DNA of 64,000 nt, from the NCBI RefSeq assembly GCF_012933445.1, contig NZ_JABBNC010000006.1, positions 234,405-298,404 of the forward strand, given 5' to 3'. Position numbers and translations under genes: made by a program. The notes under the pieces are model-generated. The model saw only the letters and a program-made list of their open reading frames with translations. It was not told the DNA's origin and did no database searches. Shown here in pieces: positions 54,108 to 63,308 of this stretch (positions within the stretch are counted from its first letter, which is position 1; the number at the start of each line of letters is the position of its first letter). The stretch comes from Actinoplanes sp. TBRC 11911 (GTDB lineage: Bacteria > Actinomycetota > Actinomycetes > Mycobacteriales > Micromonosporaceae).

Positions 54108-56102
54108 ATGACGGAGACCGAAGCCGACTTCGCCGCCGCTGTCGGGCGTGCCCAGGCCGCCGCCAAGTCGTATTACGACACCGGCGACGTGCTGATGACC
54201 GATGCCGACTACGACCAGCTGCTCGACCGGATCGCCGAGGCGAAAAAGGCGCACCCCGACTGGGACGACCGCGGCCTGACCACCCGGGTCGCGGCGGGCG
54301 TGTCCGGCGGCGGCGACGTGCGGCACCCCGTTGCGATGATGTCGCTCGGCAAGGTCACCGGGGAGGACGAGGTGGGCGCCTTCGTCACCAGCCTCGGCGG
54401 CGAGCCGTGCCTGGTCGAGGTCAAGCTCGACGGGCTCGCGATCCGGGTGGAATACCGGTCGGGCCGGCTCGCGCTGGCCGCGCTGCGCGGCGACGGCAGC
54501 ACCGGGGAGAACGTCACCGCCCAGGTCCTGCGCGGCGTCGCCGGCCTGCCCGAGCGGCTGGGCACCCCGTGGACGGGCGAGGTCCGCGGCGAGGTCTACA
54601 TGACGGTCGGCGACTTCGAGGCCGCCAGCGCCAACCGGGTCGCCGCCGGCGGGAAGGCGTTCATCAACTCGCGCGGCGCGGTCGCCGGGTCGATCCGCAG
54701 CGCCGACCGCACGTACGAGACGCCGATGACCTTCGCGGCATACGACATCTCCGGCGAGTTCGCCTCACACCGCGAGCGGATGGCCCGGGCGGTCGAGCTC
54801 GGCTTCCCCACGGCCGGGCGGCTGGCCACCGGCGAGATCCAGGTCGCCGGTGACGCGCCGGCCGCGCTCGCCGCCATCGCCCGCATCGGCGAGCTGCGCC
54901 GCGACCTCGAGTTCCCGATCGACGGCGCGGTGCTCACCGCCGACCTGGAGTCGACACGCCGCCGGCTCGGCGTCGGCAGCCGCACGCCGCACTGGGCGGC
55001 CGCGTTCAAATACCCGGCCGACACGGGTTCGACGGTGCTGCGCGACATCGAGGTGCGGGTCGGGCGCACCGGGCGCATCTCACTGCGCGCGGTGCTCGAC
55101 CCGGTCTTCGTCGACGGCACCACCATCACGTACGCGACGCTGCACAATCCCAAATTCGTCGAGGAGCAGGGCCTCGCGATCGGCCAGACGGTCGCGGTGT
55201 GGCGGGCCGGCGACGTGATCCCCCGCGTCACCGCGCCGATCGGCGAACAGCCGCACGGCCTCACCCCGTGGACCCCGCCCGAGACGTGTCCGCAGTGCGG
55301 CGAACCGTGGGACAAGTCCAGCCTGCTCTGGCGCTGCCACACCGCCTCCTGCAGCGCCGTCAACGCGCTGGAGTATTGGTGCAGCCGCGACGCCATGGAC
55401 GTCGAGGGCGCCGGCGAGGCGCTCTGCGTCGCCCTCGTCAACGCGGGCCTGGCGAACGACGTCGCCGACCTGTACGCGCTGAGCGAGGAGCAACTGTCCG
55501 GCCTGCCGGTCGGCAACACCAAGGCCGGCGGTGTCGTCCTGCTCGGCAAGCTCAACGCCGCCAAGGTCATCGCATCGCTCGAGCACAGCAAGAGCCAGCC
55601 GTTCAATCGCGTCATCACCGGCCTCGGCATCCGGATGACCGGCCGCAGCGTCGGCCGCTGGCTCGCCGCCCGCTTCAAGACGATGGACGCGTTACGCGCC
55701 GCCACCGTCGAGGAGATCGCCGAGATCGACAAGATGGGCCTGATCAAGGCGCAGCACGTCATCGACGGCCTGACCGCCATGTCCGGCGTGATCGACCGGC
55801 TCGCCGCCGCCGGCGTCACCATGAGCGTCCCGCAGACCACCGGCGGCAAACCCCTCCACGGCAGGACGTACGTGGTCAGCGGCAGCGTCCCCGGCTACAC
55901 CCGCACCACCGTGAGCGAGCGCATCGAGGAGTTGGGCGGCCGGGCCAGCGGCAGCGTCTCGGCCGCCACCACCGCACTGGTCACCTCGGAGACGACCACC
56001 GCGAAGGCGACCAAGGCGGCCAAGCTCGGCATCCCCATCATCGACCCGGCCGACTTCGCCGAGCTGCTCGCGGAGACCACGACCGACGGGGTGGACGCAT
56101 GA
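54108..56102 (+). CDS. ligA: NAD-dependent DNA ligase (LigA-type)
   Basis: 664 residues with the complete LigA order: an Ia-like N-terminal region, VEVKLDGLAIRVEY with the adenylated lysine (KxDG motif), and an OB domain. A zinc finger follows (CPQCGEPWDKSSLLWRCHTASC), then helix-hairpin-helix repeats (FNRVITGLGIRMTGRSVGRWLAARF) and a C-terminal BRCT (GRTYVVSGSVPGYTRTTVSERIEELGG). The motif differs from the usual housekeeping EHKIDGLA, so this may be a second ligase for repair. It seals nicks using NAD+. Its stop overlaps the next GNAT start. Confidence 0.92.
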   Translation: MTETEADFAAAVGRAQAAAKSYYDTGDVLMTDADYDQLLDRIAEAKKAHPDWDDRGLTTRVAAGVSGGGDVRHPVAMMSLGKVTGEDEVGAFVTSLGGEPCLVEVKLDGLAIRVEYRSGRLALAALRGDGSTGENVTAQVLRGVAGLPERLGTPWTGEVRGEVYMTVGDFEAASANRVAAGGKAFINSRGAVAGSIRSADRTYETPMTFAAYDISGEFASHRERMARAVELGFPTAGRLATGEIQVAGDAPAALAAIARIGELRRDLEFPIDGAVLTADLESTRRRLGVGSRTPHWAAAFKYPADTGSTVLRDIEVRVGRTGRISLRAVLDPVFVDGTTITYATLHNPKFVEEQGLAIGQTVAVWRAGDVIPRVTAPIGEQPHGLTPWTPPETCPQCGEPWDKSSLLWRCHTASCSAVNALEYWCSRDAMDVEGAGEALCVALVNAGLANDVADLYALSEEQLSGLPVGNTKAGGVVLLGKLNAAKVIASLEHSKSQPFNRVITGLGIRMTGRSVGRWLAARFKTMDALRAATVEEIAEIDKMGLIKAQHVIDGLTAMSGVIDRLAAAGVTMSVPQTTGGKPLHGRTYVVSGSVPGYTRTTVSERIEELGGRASGSVSAATTALVTSETTTAKATKAAKLGIPIIDPADFAELLAETTTDGVDA

Positions 56103-56569
56103 CCACCAGCCCGGCGATCCGTGCCGCGGTCGTCGCCGATCTGCCGGCGCTGCAACGGGTGTTCCGCGCGGCGTCACTGTCCAACGCCGGCGAGGCGCCG
56201 ATGCTGCTGGCCCGGCCCGAGTTCCTGGTCTTCGCCGGCGACGGCATCGCCGACGGACGCACGCTGGTCGCGGTGGCCGGCGCACCGCAGGACCGGATCG
56301 TCGGGTTCGCGACGGTCACGACCGGCCCGGAACTCGAGGACCTGTTCGTCGACCCGGACTGGCACCGCCGCGGTGTGGCCCGGCAGCTGGTCGGGCGGGT
56401 CGCCGAGACCGCCCGCGCCCAGGGCCACCGGCGCTTGTGGGTCACCGGCAACCCGCACGCGCTCGCCTTCTACCTGGCCGTCGGTTTCGTCCAGGTCGAC
56501 CAGGTCGCCACCGAGCTGGGCGTTCCCGGCCTGCGCATGTCCCTCGACCTGACGGGAGGTCACCCCTGA
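56099..56569 (+). CDS. GNAT-family N-acetyltransferase
   Basis: 156 residues. DLFVDPDWHRRGVARQLVGRVAETARAQGHRRLWVTGNPHALAFYLAVGF contains the acetyl-CoA loop and the terminal FY..GF motif. Its ATG overlaps the ligA stop (ATGA), so both are coupled; a repair-related role cannot be inferred from that alone. It overlaps the convergent ATP-dependent ligase gene by 10 bp. Confidence 0.85.
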   Translation: MTTSPAIRAAVVADLPALQRVFRAASLSNAGEAPMLLARPEFLVFAGDGIADGRTLVAVAGAPQDRIVGFATVTTGPELEDLFVDPDWHRRGVARQLVGRVAETARAQGHRRLWVTGNPHALAFYLAVGFVQVDQVATELGVPGLRMSLDLTGGHP

Positions 56570-57531
56570 GGAGTCCACGCCGCGACGTCCGGCGGCCGCA
56601 GGTCGGTGCGGATCCGCAGAAACCTGACCTGATGCCGCCACTGCCCCGACTCGTACGCCTGATCGACCACGATCTCCGCGACCAGGGACGGGCGCACCGG
56701 CTGGTAAGCGACCGGACCGCCTCGGTCGAAGCGCATCCACGACACCGGCAGCGGCCGCGGCCACGGGCTCTCGTCGACGGGCGCCGCCAGCGCGGCCACC
56801 TCCTGCCGCTGCGGCGCGGTCAGCATCCCGGTGCGCCCCACGTACCGCAGCCGCCCCTCGTCGTCGAACCGTCCCAGCAGCAATGACACCGGCGGCTCGG
56901 TGATCCCGCCGACGATCGCCTCGGCCGTCACCCGCAGCTTGTACTTCCACCAGCCGGTACGCCGATACCGCCCGGCCAGGTCCTTGATGACGATGCCTTC
57001 CGACCCCAAGCTCCGGTACGCCTCGAGCCAGAGCAACGCCTCGTCATAGCTCGTGGTCTGCGGGCAAACCTGCAGCGCCGTCGCCGCCCCCGCGAGCAGC
57101 GCTTCGAGCCGTCCCCGTCGTTCCCGCAGCGGCCGCTCGCGCAGGTCCCCGTCCACGTCGTGGAGCAGGTCGAACGCCACGAAGGTGGCCGGCCGCGCCC
57201 GCACCTCCCGGCCCAGCCCGTGCCCCGCCACGACCCGCCGCTGCAACGCCGAGAACGACGTCCGACCGGCGACCGGATCGAAGTAGATGAGCTCGCCGTC
57301 GAGCACCGTACCGCTGGGCAGCCCGGCCAGATGCTCCACGAGATCCGGGAAGTAGGCTGCCAGCGGCCGTGCCGAACGCGATTGCAGAAACACCTCGCCG
57401 TCGCCGACGAACGCCGCCGCGCGCCAGCCGTCCCACTTCACCTCGTAGGCGCAGCCGCCCCGGCACATCCGCGGCGGCGGCAGGTCGGGAACGCCGGCGG
57501 CGCGCATCAGCTCGATCGGTGGCCGCAGCAC
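56560..57531 (-). CDS. ATP-dependent DNA ligase (LigC/LigD-ligase type)
   Basis: About 323 residues. YEVKWDGWRAAAF is the KxDG active-site motif with the adenylated lysine. VLDGELIYFD, FVAFDLLHDVDGDL, SEGIVIKD and WWKYKLR are motifs III, IIIa, IV and V. The C-terminal OB domain ends near the start of the frame's tail. Such ligases act in end joining and gap repair with Ku or other partners; no Ku or primase gene is present here. GTG at 57531 is the chosen start; ATG at 57507 is possible. Confidence 0.88.
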   Translation of the reverse strand: MLRPPIELMRAAGVPDLPPPRMCRGGCAYEVKWDGWRAAAFVGDGEVFLQSRSARPLAAYFPDLVEHLAGLPSGTVLDGELIYFDPVAGRTSFSALQRRVVAGHGLGREVRARPATFVAFDLLHDVDGDLRERPLRERRGRLEALLAGAATALQVCPQTTSYDEALLWLEAYRSLGSEGIVIKDLAGRYRRTGWWKYKLRVTAEAIVGGITEPPVSLLLGRFDDEGRLRYVGRTGMLTAPQRQEVAALAAPVDESPWPRPLPVSWMRFDRGGPVAYQPVRPSLVAEIVVDQAYESGQWRHQVRFLRIRTDLRPPDVAAWTPQG

Positions 57532-57650
57532 CTCGACCCCCGTCCGCCCGCGACACCCCGACGCTAGGCAGAACGGGTGGCTCCGCGAGGGCAAACGCGA
57601 AGATCGCACTCACCCGCGCGAAATCCACACGGGACGCGAGCGGTGATCGC

Positions 57651-59516
57651 CTACGCGAAGGTGCGCCTCCCCCGCGCGAGCGGCGCCCGTTCCAGCGCCC
57701 CGTTCAGCCCGATGGCCGCGTCGATCAGGGCCAGGTGCGTGAACGCCTGCGGGAAGTTGCCCAGCTGCTCCCCCGTCAACCCGATCTCCTCCCCGTACAG
57801 GCCGAGGTGGTTGGCGTACGTCAGCATCTTGTCAAACGTCAGCCGCGCCCGGTCCAGCTCGCCCACCTGCGACAACGCCGTGATGTAGGAGAACGTGCAG
57901 AGCGAGAACGTGCCCTCCGAGCCGCGCAGCCCGTCCGGTGACGCCGCCGGGTCGTAGCGGTAGACCAGGCTGTCGGTCACCAGCTCGGTGTCCATGGCGC
58001 GCAGCGTGGAGAGCCACATCGGATCGTTCGGCGTGATGAAGCCGACCACCGGCATCCGGAGCAGGGCCGCGTCGAGGACGTCGGTGCGGTAGTGCTGCCG
58101 GAACGCCTGCCGGGTCGGGCTCCAGCCACGCTCCATGACCTGCTGGTAGATCGCGTCACGTTCGCGGCGCCACCGCTCCACGTTGCCGGGCCGGCCGTTC
58201 TCGGTGGCGAGCCGCACGCCGCGGTCCAGGGCCACCCAGCACATCACCCGCCCGTACGTGAAATCCTGCCGGCCGCCGCGGGTCTCCCAGATGCCTTCCT
58301 CCGGCTGATCCCAGTGGTCGGCCACCCAGTCGAGCAGCTCGACGACGCCGAGCCAGCCACGGTGGCCGGCCTTGAGACCGTGCCGGGACGCGACGTAGCC
58401 ACTGTCCAGCGCCTCACCGTAGATGTCGAGCTGCAGCTGATCCGCGGCGCCGTTGCCGATGCGTACGGGAGCCGAGTTTTTATAGCCCCGCCAGCCGTCG
58501 ATGATCTCCTCGCCGCCGATCTCCGTCCCGTCCACCCGGTACATGATCTTCAGCGGGCCGGTGCCGGCCTTGTCCGCCTGTTCCTCGATCCGGTCGCGCA
58601 GCCAGAGCCCGAGCGCCGCCGCCTCGTCGGTGAATCCCAGGCCGAGCAGCGAGTAGACGGAGAACGACGCGTCCCGGATCCAGGTGTAGCGGTAATCCCA
58701 GTTGCGTTCGCCGCCGACCTGCTCGGGCAGCCCGGCGGTCGGGGCGGCGATCAGGGCACCCGTCGGGGCGTACGTCATGAGCTTGAGGGTGATCGCCGAG
58801 CGGTCGACCGACTCGCGCCAGCGTCCGCGGTAGGTCGAGCGCGCCACCCACGTCTGCCAGAAGTCGACGGTGTCGTCGAAAAGCCGGCGCGCCTCCGCGG
58901 TCGGAACAGCCCGGATCGGGCCCGCGACGCCGGTCTCCAGCACGAGCCCGCGCATCTGCCCGGCCTTCATCGGGATCTCGGCGCGCACGTCGCCCTCGCC
59001 GTCGACCGAGGCGCGCGCGAGCCGCTCGTCGTCGGTGTCCCGGATCAGGCACATGGTCATCGCGGTCTTCTCCCCCTCGAAGACCGCGCCGTCCTCGGTC
59101 ACGTGCGTCTGCGCCGGCTCGCGGCCGTAGTCGAATCGCGGCGCCACCTCGACCACGAACGTCATCTCGCCGCGCACGCACCGCACCAGCCGGACCAGGC
59201 GATGCCGCGGCGCCTCGGTGCCGTTCTCCGCGATCGGCATGAAATCGATGATCTCCCCGACGCCCGCCTCGGTCAGGAACCGGGTGACGAGCACCGCGGT
59301 GTCGGCGAGATACATCTGCTTGCTTGTGTACGCCTCGACGGCCGGCCGCATCCGCAGATGCCCGCCGCGCTCGTGGTCGAGCAGCGCCCCGAAAATGCTG
59401 GGCGAGTCGAATCGCGGGGCGCAGAACCAGTCGATGGACCCGTCGGTGCCGACCAGCGCGGCCGTCTGCAGGTCACCGATCAGGCCATGGTCGGCAATCA
59501 GGGGATAGTCGGACAT
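57651..59516 (-). CDS. GH15-family trehalase/glucoamylase-like enzyme
   Basis: 621 residues. The N-terminal beta-sandwich carries MSDYPLIADHGLIGDLQTAALVGTDGSIDWFCAPRFDSPSIFGALLD, and the catalytic (alpha/alpha)6 barrel follows with NWDYRYTWIRDASFSVYSLLGLGF and GRVMCWVALDRG. In actinomycetes such proteins have been shown to be trehalases or alpha-glucosidases; trehalose breakdown is the favoured role. GGGAG precedes the ATG. It converges with the ATP ligase region 5' end at a distance. Confidence 0.9.
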   Translation of the reverse strand: MSDYPLIADHGLIGDLQTAALVGTDGSIDWFCAPRFDSPSIFGALLDHERGGHLRMRPAVEAYTSKQMYLADTAVLVTRFLTEAGVGEIIDFMPIAENGTEAPRHRLVRLVRCVRGEMTFVVEVAPRFDYGREPAQTHVTEDGAVFEGEKTAMTMCLIRDTDDERLARASVDGEGDVRAEIPMKAGQMRGLVLETGVAGPIRAVPTAEARRLFDDTVDFWQTWVARSTYRGRWRESVDRSAITLKLMTYAPTGALIAAPTAGLPEQVGGERNWDYRYTWIRDASFSVYSLLGLGFTDEAAALGLWLRDRIEEQADKAGTGPLKIMYRVDGTEIGGEEIIDGWRGYKNSAPVRIGNGAADQLQLDIYGEALDSGYVASRHGLKAGHRGWLGVVELLDWVADHWDQPEEGIWETRGGRQDFTYGRVMCWVALDRGVRLATENGRPGNVERWRRERDAIYQQVMERGWSPTRQAFRQHYRTDVLDAALLRMPVVGFITPNDPMWLSTLRAMDTELVTDSLVYRYDPAASPDGLRGSEGTFSLCTFSYITALSQVGELDRARLTFDKMLTYANHLGLYGEEIGLTGEQLGNFPQAFTHLALIDAAIGLNGALERAPLARGRRTFA

Positions 59517-59594
59517 CGAACTCCCGCCTTCTCTCGTCACGGCTGACCCCGTCACCATCCGGCGTTACCCCAGCACAGGCATCATTCGTACGGG

Positions 59595-59849
59595 ATGAGA
59601 GAGGCGCTCAGGAGGCCAGGTCACCGAGATGGCGGTGGAGCTCGGCGACCAATCTCCTTGCGGCACTGCTCGTGGTCCACCAGTTCGGCACCTCCGGCCA
59701 GGCGGTTCGGCCACGACCACGCCGCCCACGAGCGGCGGCAATGGCTGCGACACCTCATGGCGTACGGGATCGGGGGTGTGATTCTGGGGTTCTTCACGAT
59801 TCTCGTCGGCGACGTTTCGCGAACCGTGCCGGTGTGCGCTCTCCCCTAG
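59595..59849 (+). CDS. Weak candidate: small membrane protein
   Basis: An 84-residue frame whose C-terminal part, HLMAYGIGGVILGFFTILVGDV, looks like a membrane helix, while the N-terminal part is Arg- and Pro-rich. Another frame just upstream reads NLLAALLVVHQFGTSG, which could be the first helix if a frameshift were present. No good ribosome site is seen. The rest of the 330-bp gap between the GH15 and SDR genes contains nothing else I can support. Confidence 0.25.
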   Translation: MREALRRPGHRDGGGARRPISLRHCSWSTSSAPPARRFGHDHAAHERRQWLRHLMAYGIGGVILGFFTILVGDVSRTVPVCALP

Positions 59850-60562
59850 ACCACCAGTGGCTCCCCGCCGTCGACCGGAATGACCGCGCCGGTGAGGAAC
59901 GTGTTGGTCAAGGCGAAGACAATGGCCGACGCGATGTCTTCCGACGTGCCCACCCGGCGTACCGGATTGCGCCTCTCCCGGGTCGCGTAAAGCTCCGACC
60001 TGCCCTGCTCGCCCAGCCGGTCATAGGCGCCGGTGTCGATGGTTCCGGGCGAGATGGCATTGACGCGGATCGGTGCCAGTTCCAGCGCGAGCGCTCTCGT
60101 CATCGCGTCGACCGCGCCGTTCGTGGCGGTGACCGCGGACGAACCCGGCAGCGGCTGACGCGACCGGATGCCGGCGAGAAGCACAAATGAGCCGTCGCGG
60201 GGCATGCGCGGCTCGAAATGCTTCACCAGCATGAGCGGGCCGATGACCTTGGTGGCCAGCGACAGCATGACCGGGGCGGGCTCCAGGTCCCGGACGTTGC
60301 CGTAGACGCGCGCGGACGCCGTCGTGACCACGTGGTCGACGGTGCCGAGACGGTTCGCCAGGTCGGCGATCGAATCCTCGTCGGTCAGGTCGATCGACTC
60401 GACGTCGACGGTGTCGTTGTACGCGGCCTTGAGCTCGTCGACATTGCGGCCGGCGGCAATGACCTGGCCGCCCGCCGCCTGAATGGCCGTGGCGGTGGCT
60501 TTCGCGATGCCGCCGGCCCGGCCGACGACCAGGACGCTGCGATCCTTCAAAAGGTGTGCCAT
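59846..60562 (-). CDS. Short-chain dehydrogenase/reductase with altered active site
   Basis: 238 residues from ATG 60562. The Rossmann start VLVVGRAGGIAKATATAI and the C-terminal IRVNAISPGTIDT are SDR hallmarks. The catalytic YxxxK position, however, reads SAVTATNGAVDAMTRALALEL: tyrosine and lysine are replaced by other residues. Some SDR branches with this pattern exist, so the protein may bind NAD(P) or use another mechanism. It is divergent from the cupin gene, with 75 bp between starts. Confidence 0.8.
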   Translation of the reverse strand: MAHLLKDRSVLVVGRAGGIAKATATAIQAAGGQVIAAGRNVDELKAAYNDTVDVESIDLTDEDSIADLANRLGTVDHVVTTASARVYGNVRDLEPAPVMLSLATKVIGPLMLVKHFEPRMPRDGSFVLLAGIRSRQPLPGSSAVTATNGAVDAMTRALALELAPIRVNAISPGTIDTGAYDRLGEQGRSELYATRERRNPVRRVGTSEDIASAIVFALTNTFLTGAVIPVDGGEPLVV

Positions 60563-60637
60563 GGCGCCATGCTCCTGTAGCCGGGTCGTCCGTGTCGTGT
60601 CACGTGCGTCACTTCCGGGGCGGGGCAAGATGGGCTC

Positions 60638-61117
60638 ATGACGTATCCACCGCCCCTTTACCACGGTGACGAGCCCGAAGTCAGCGCCACCTTCCGGCCC
60701 GACGGCGCCGCACCCGAGCTGGTCTATCCGAACGGCACGCGCGTGCATTACCTGTCCACCGGCCAGTCGACCGGCGGGCTGTTCGGGTTGTACCGCTGGG
60801 AGTGCGGGCCCGGCGTGACCGGTCCCGACCCGCATTTCCATCGCTCGATGGCGGAGTCGTTCTACATCCTGTCCGGGAGCATGCGCATCTACAACGGCAA
60901 GGAATGGCTGACCACGGAACCGGGCGACTACGTGCACGTCCCGCCGGGCGGCATCCACGGTTTCAAAAACGAATCGGGGGCGCCGGCGTCGATGCTGCTG
61001 CACTTCTCACCCGGGGCGCCGCGGGAAGGATATTTCGAGGGGCTGGTGCGGGTGGCGCAGATGAGCGACGAGGAAAAGGAAGAGTTCTACCGCTATCACG
61101 ACAACATCTGGATCTGA
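60638..61117 (+). CDS. Cupin-domain protein
   Basis: 159 residues. DPHFHRSMAESFYILSGSMRIY is cupin motif 1 (HxH-xn-E) and GDYVHVPPGGIHGFKN motif 2. The fold binds a metal and may act as a small oxygenase or isomerase. It is divergent from the SDR gene, so they may share regulation. It has no operon partner of its own. The substrate is unknown. Confidence 0.85.
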   Translation: MTYPPPLYHGDEPEVSATFRPDGAAPELVYPNGTRVHYLSTGQSTGGLFGLYRWECGPGVTGPDPHFHRSMAESFYILSGSMRIYNGKEWLTTEPGDYVHVPPGGIHGFKNESGAPASMLLHFSPGAPREGYFEGLVRVAQMSDEEKEEFYRYHDNIWI

Positions 61118-61160
61118 GCGCTTTGCTTTTTGTGGGGGAAGCCGGTCCGGCTTTCCCCAT

Positions 61161-62123
61161 TTACCTCCACGTGCCGTGCGCCAGGACGCGTCCACGGGAG
61201 TCCGACATGCGAAATCTGCGGGCTGCCGATTGGAATTCGACTTCCTCGCCGACGAACACCGGCCGAATGAACACTATGTCCAGAAATTTCATGGCCTCGG
61301 CTGAAATTTCGGAGATGTACCGTACGGCGTACGCGGCGGTCGCATTGCCCTGGATAAACGGTTTCCGAAAGCCGAACAATCTCGCGGCGACACGATAGAT
61401 GTGCACGTTGTAGTCGCCGCTCAGCCGGGCGAATCGGATGCCCATGCGCGGCGGTACGACGAAGGTGCTGGTGGTCTCGACCTTCATGTCCAGCGTCTCT
61501 TTCGTATAGCGCGTGAGGTCGAGCGAACCGAGGTCGGTCTTGTTTCGCGCAGGGTCCGCCCGCAGGCGCGCCATGTTCCGCTCCCCCACCTTGTCAATCA
61601 TGAAATGCGCCTGATGGGCAACGCGGGTGGCGCCGTCGTCGTCGAGGACCTCGGAGTGCAGCACGACCAGGATACTGTTCGATCCCAGCACGGTGACGTC
61701 GCCGACCCACGTGCGGACGGTGTATCCGTCACCGGCCCGCAGCGGCGGACGCCCGGTGTCGTACGTGACCAGAGTGCGGACATGTCGAAGAAACCGAAGG
61801 TTGACCCCCAGCGACGTGACCAGCCGGGTCGCCGGGGGCAACATCGCCGGCAGCTCGTAGGGCAGCGGGATGTCGAATGGCGGCGCCACCGCGAACAGAT
61901 TCCGCCACGCCCTTTTCTCGACGTCCGACAGGGTGAAATCTGTTTGGATGGCATAATCGTCGTCATCCAGGTTCAGATTTGTCTTCCGCAGGACGGATCG
62001 CCGTCCCGAGCGGAAGTAGCGATATTTGGCGCGCACCGTCCGGGCCGGAACGAACGGCATGGTTGTCGTGTGCACGCGACGACCGGGGTGTTCGGAGGAA
62101 TTCCGCATGACAACCTTTCGCAT
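61161..62123 (-). CDS. MaoC-like hot-dog protein with N-terminal extension
   Basis: 320 residues. The C-terminal half has FARLSGDYNVHIYRVAARLFGFRKPFIQG, the MaoC-type hydratase motif with the Asp and His of the active site, although the usual final HG reads QG. The N-terminal half (about 40-180) may be a second, degenerate hot-dog domain (LVTYDTGRPPLRAGDGYTVRTWVGDVTVLGSNSILVVLHSEVLD). Such proteins hydrate enoyl-CoA or act on acyl-ACP. The start at 62123 follows AGAAGGA; 62108 is an alternative. It is divergent from a TetR gene with two dyad operators between them. Confidence 0.7.
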   Translation of the reverse strand: MRKVVMRNSSEHPGRRVHTTTMPFVPARTVRAKYRYFRSGRRSVLRKTNLNLDDDDYAIQTDFTLSDVEKRAWRNLFAVAPPFDIPLPYELPAMLPPATRLVTSLGVNLRFLRHVRTLVTYDTGRPPLRAGDGYTVRTWVGDVTVLGSNSILVVLHSEVLDDDGATRVAHQAHFMIDKVGERNMARLRADPARNKTDLGSLDLTRYTKETLDMKVETTSTFVVPPRMGIRFARLSGDYNVHIYRVAARLFGFRKPFIQGNATAAYAVRYISEISAEAMKFLDIVFIRPVFVGEEVEFQSAARRFRMSDSRGRVLAHGTWR

Positions 62124-62130
62124 GTCATCC

Positions 62131-62201
62131 TTCTGATGGCAGATGCCTTCAGATGGCGTGGTGCTCACGATAAATCGTTCTGATGTCAGCTGTCATCAGA
62201 A
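62131..62201. promoter_or_regulatory. Paired dyad operators between the MaoC-like and TetR genes
   Basis: Dyad O2 is TTCTGATG (62178-62185) and CATCAGAA (62194-62201), perfect over 8 bp with 8-nt spacing. Dyad O1 is related: TTCTGATG at 62131-62138 and CTTCAGAT at 62147-62154. O1 sits beside the MaoC-like start and O2 beside the TetR start, so one repressor could control both directions. Confidence 0.7.
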
Positions 62202-62217
62202 GGTTTATCCAGCGGTC

Positions 62218-62907
62218 ATGACGCGCGACACTTCATTTTCTGACATCTCGCGGACCGGGCGCCCGCCCCGATACGGTGAGAGCGAGATGAAAAGCTATGG
62301 GGGCAAAACTGCCGACGAACGGCGGGCCGAGCGTCGCGCGCAGCTGATCGCGGCCGCGCGGGAACTGTTCATCGCCCGGGGCTACGCCGGGACGTCGATC
62401 CGGGCGGTGCTGCGCGAGGCCGGCCTGCAGGAGCGCTACTTCGCGGAGAACTTCTCCGGCATGGACGACCTGCTGGCCGCCGTGCACGACGAGGTCGACG
62501 CCTATTTCTTCGATTCGCTGATGCGCGACGTGGACCGGTCCGATCCCCCCGCGCACCAGCGCCGGACGATCCTGACGAACTACATCACCGCCATCGAGAA
62601 GCACCCGGCCTGGGCCCGCATCAAGCTGATCGAGACGGTCGGCGTCTCCGCCCTGGTCGACGAACGCCGGCGGCAGACCCAGGAGAAGTACGCCACCGCC
62701 GCGGTCGCGTTCATGCCCGTTCCGCGGGCCGGCTCGACGCTCGACCCGCACATCCTCGCGCGCGCCTTCATCTCAGGCATGAACGGCATCATCATCGACT
62801 GGCTGACCGGCACCCTGGACATCGACACCGACCAGGTCATCACCCACGGCAACGCACTTTTCGACGGCGTCCTGGAGGCCCTGAACGCCCGCCAAGAAAC
62901 CTCGTGA
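62218..62907 (+). CDS. TetR-family transcriptional regulator
   Basis: About 229 residues from ATG 62218 (MKSYGGK at 62287 is possible). The HTH region reads ERRAERRAQLIAAARELFIARGYAGTSIRAVLREAGLQERYFAENFSGMDDLLAAV; the usual YxHF is YFAENF. The C-terminal half begins near residue 100. It is divergent from the MaoC-like gene across two similar dyads, which it probably binds. A strong terminator hairpin follows at 62950-62979. Confidence 0.85.
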   Translation: MTRDTSFSDISRTGRPPRYGESEMKSYGGKTADERRAERRAQLIAAARELFIARGYAGTSIRAVLREAGLQERYFAENFSGMDDLLAAVHDEVDAYFFDSLMRDVDRSDPPAHQRRTILTNYITAIEKHPAWARIKLIETVGVSALVDERRRQTQEKYATAAVAFMPVPRAGSTLDPHILARAFISGMNGIIIDWLTGTLDIDTDQVITHGNALFDGVLEALNARQETS

Positions 62908-62949
62908 CACCGACCGAGGTCCCGTCCGGTCCACCAGCTGGCACTACCC

Positions 62950-62979
62950 GAACCGCCTGTCAGACCTGACAGGCGGTTC
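62950..62979 (+). terminator. Near-perfect terminator hairpin after the TetR gene
   Basis: GAACCGCCTGTCAG (62950-62963) pairs with CTGACAGGCGGTTC (62966-62979), with only a 2-nt formal loop, followed by TTCC. It is an intrinsic terminator for the TetR gene. From 62980 to 63308 I see no further gene or signal. Confidence 0.8.
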
Positions 62980-63308
62980 TTCCGTCGTCGTTCGGCGCGG
63001 AAGACATGGCATCTGAGCTGCGCTGTTAGGTATTGACAGGCTGCGACAAAGCCTGCATTGCTCGGCAGGCGGCCGGGCTGCATTGCCGCCGGGACGGGTG
63101 CTCTCGGCGGAGTGAAGATCCTCTCGGGCGTCAGAGACCGCCATGGTCAAGACGCAGGGGGTAACCGGCGCGACCAATGCCTCCGGCCGCCCCCGGAAGG
63201 TCGGCATCGCGCCTCATAGCCGCAAAGCGGATACCACTGCCGCTCGCACCGGTAGTCTCGTGCGGCCGTAGCACGAATCCGTGATCGGCTCTCCCGGAGG
63301 CTGTCCTC

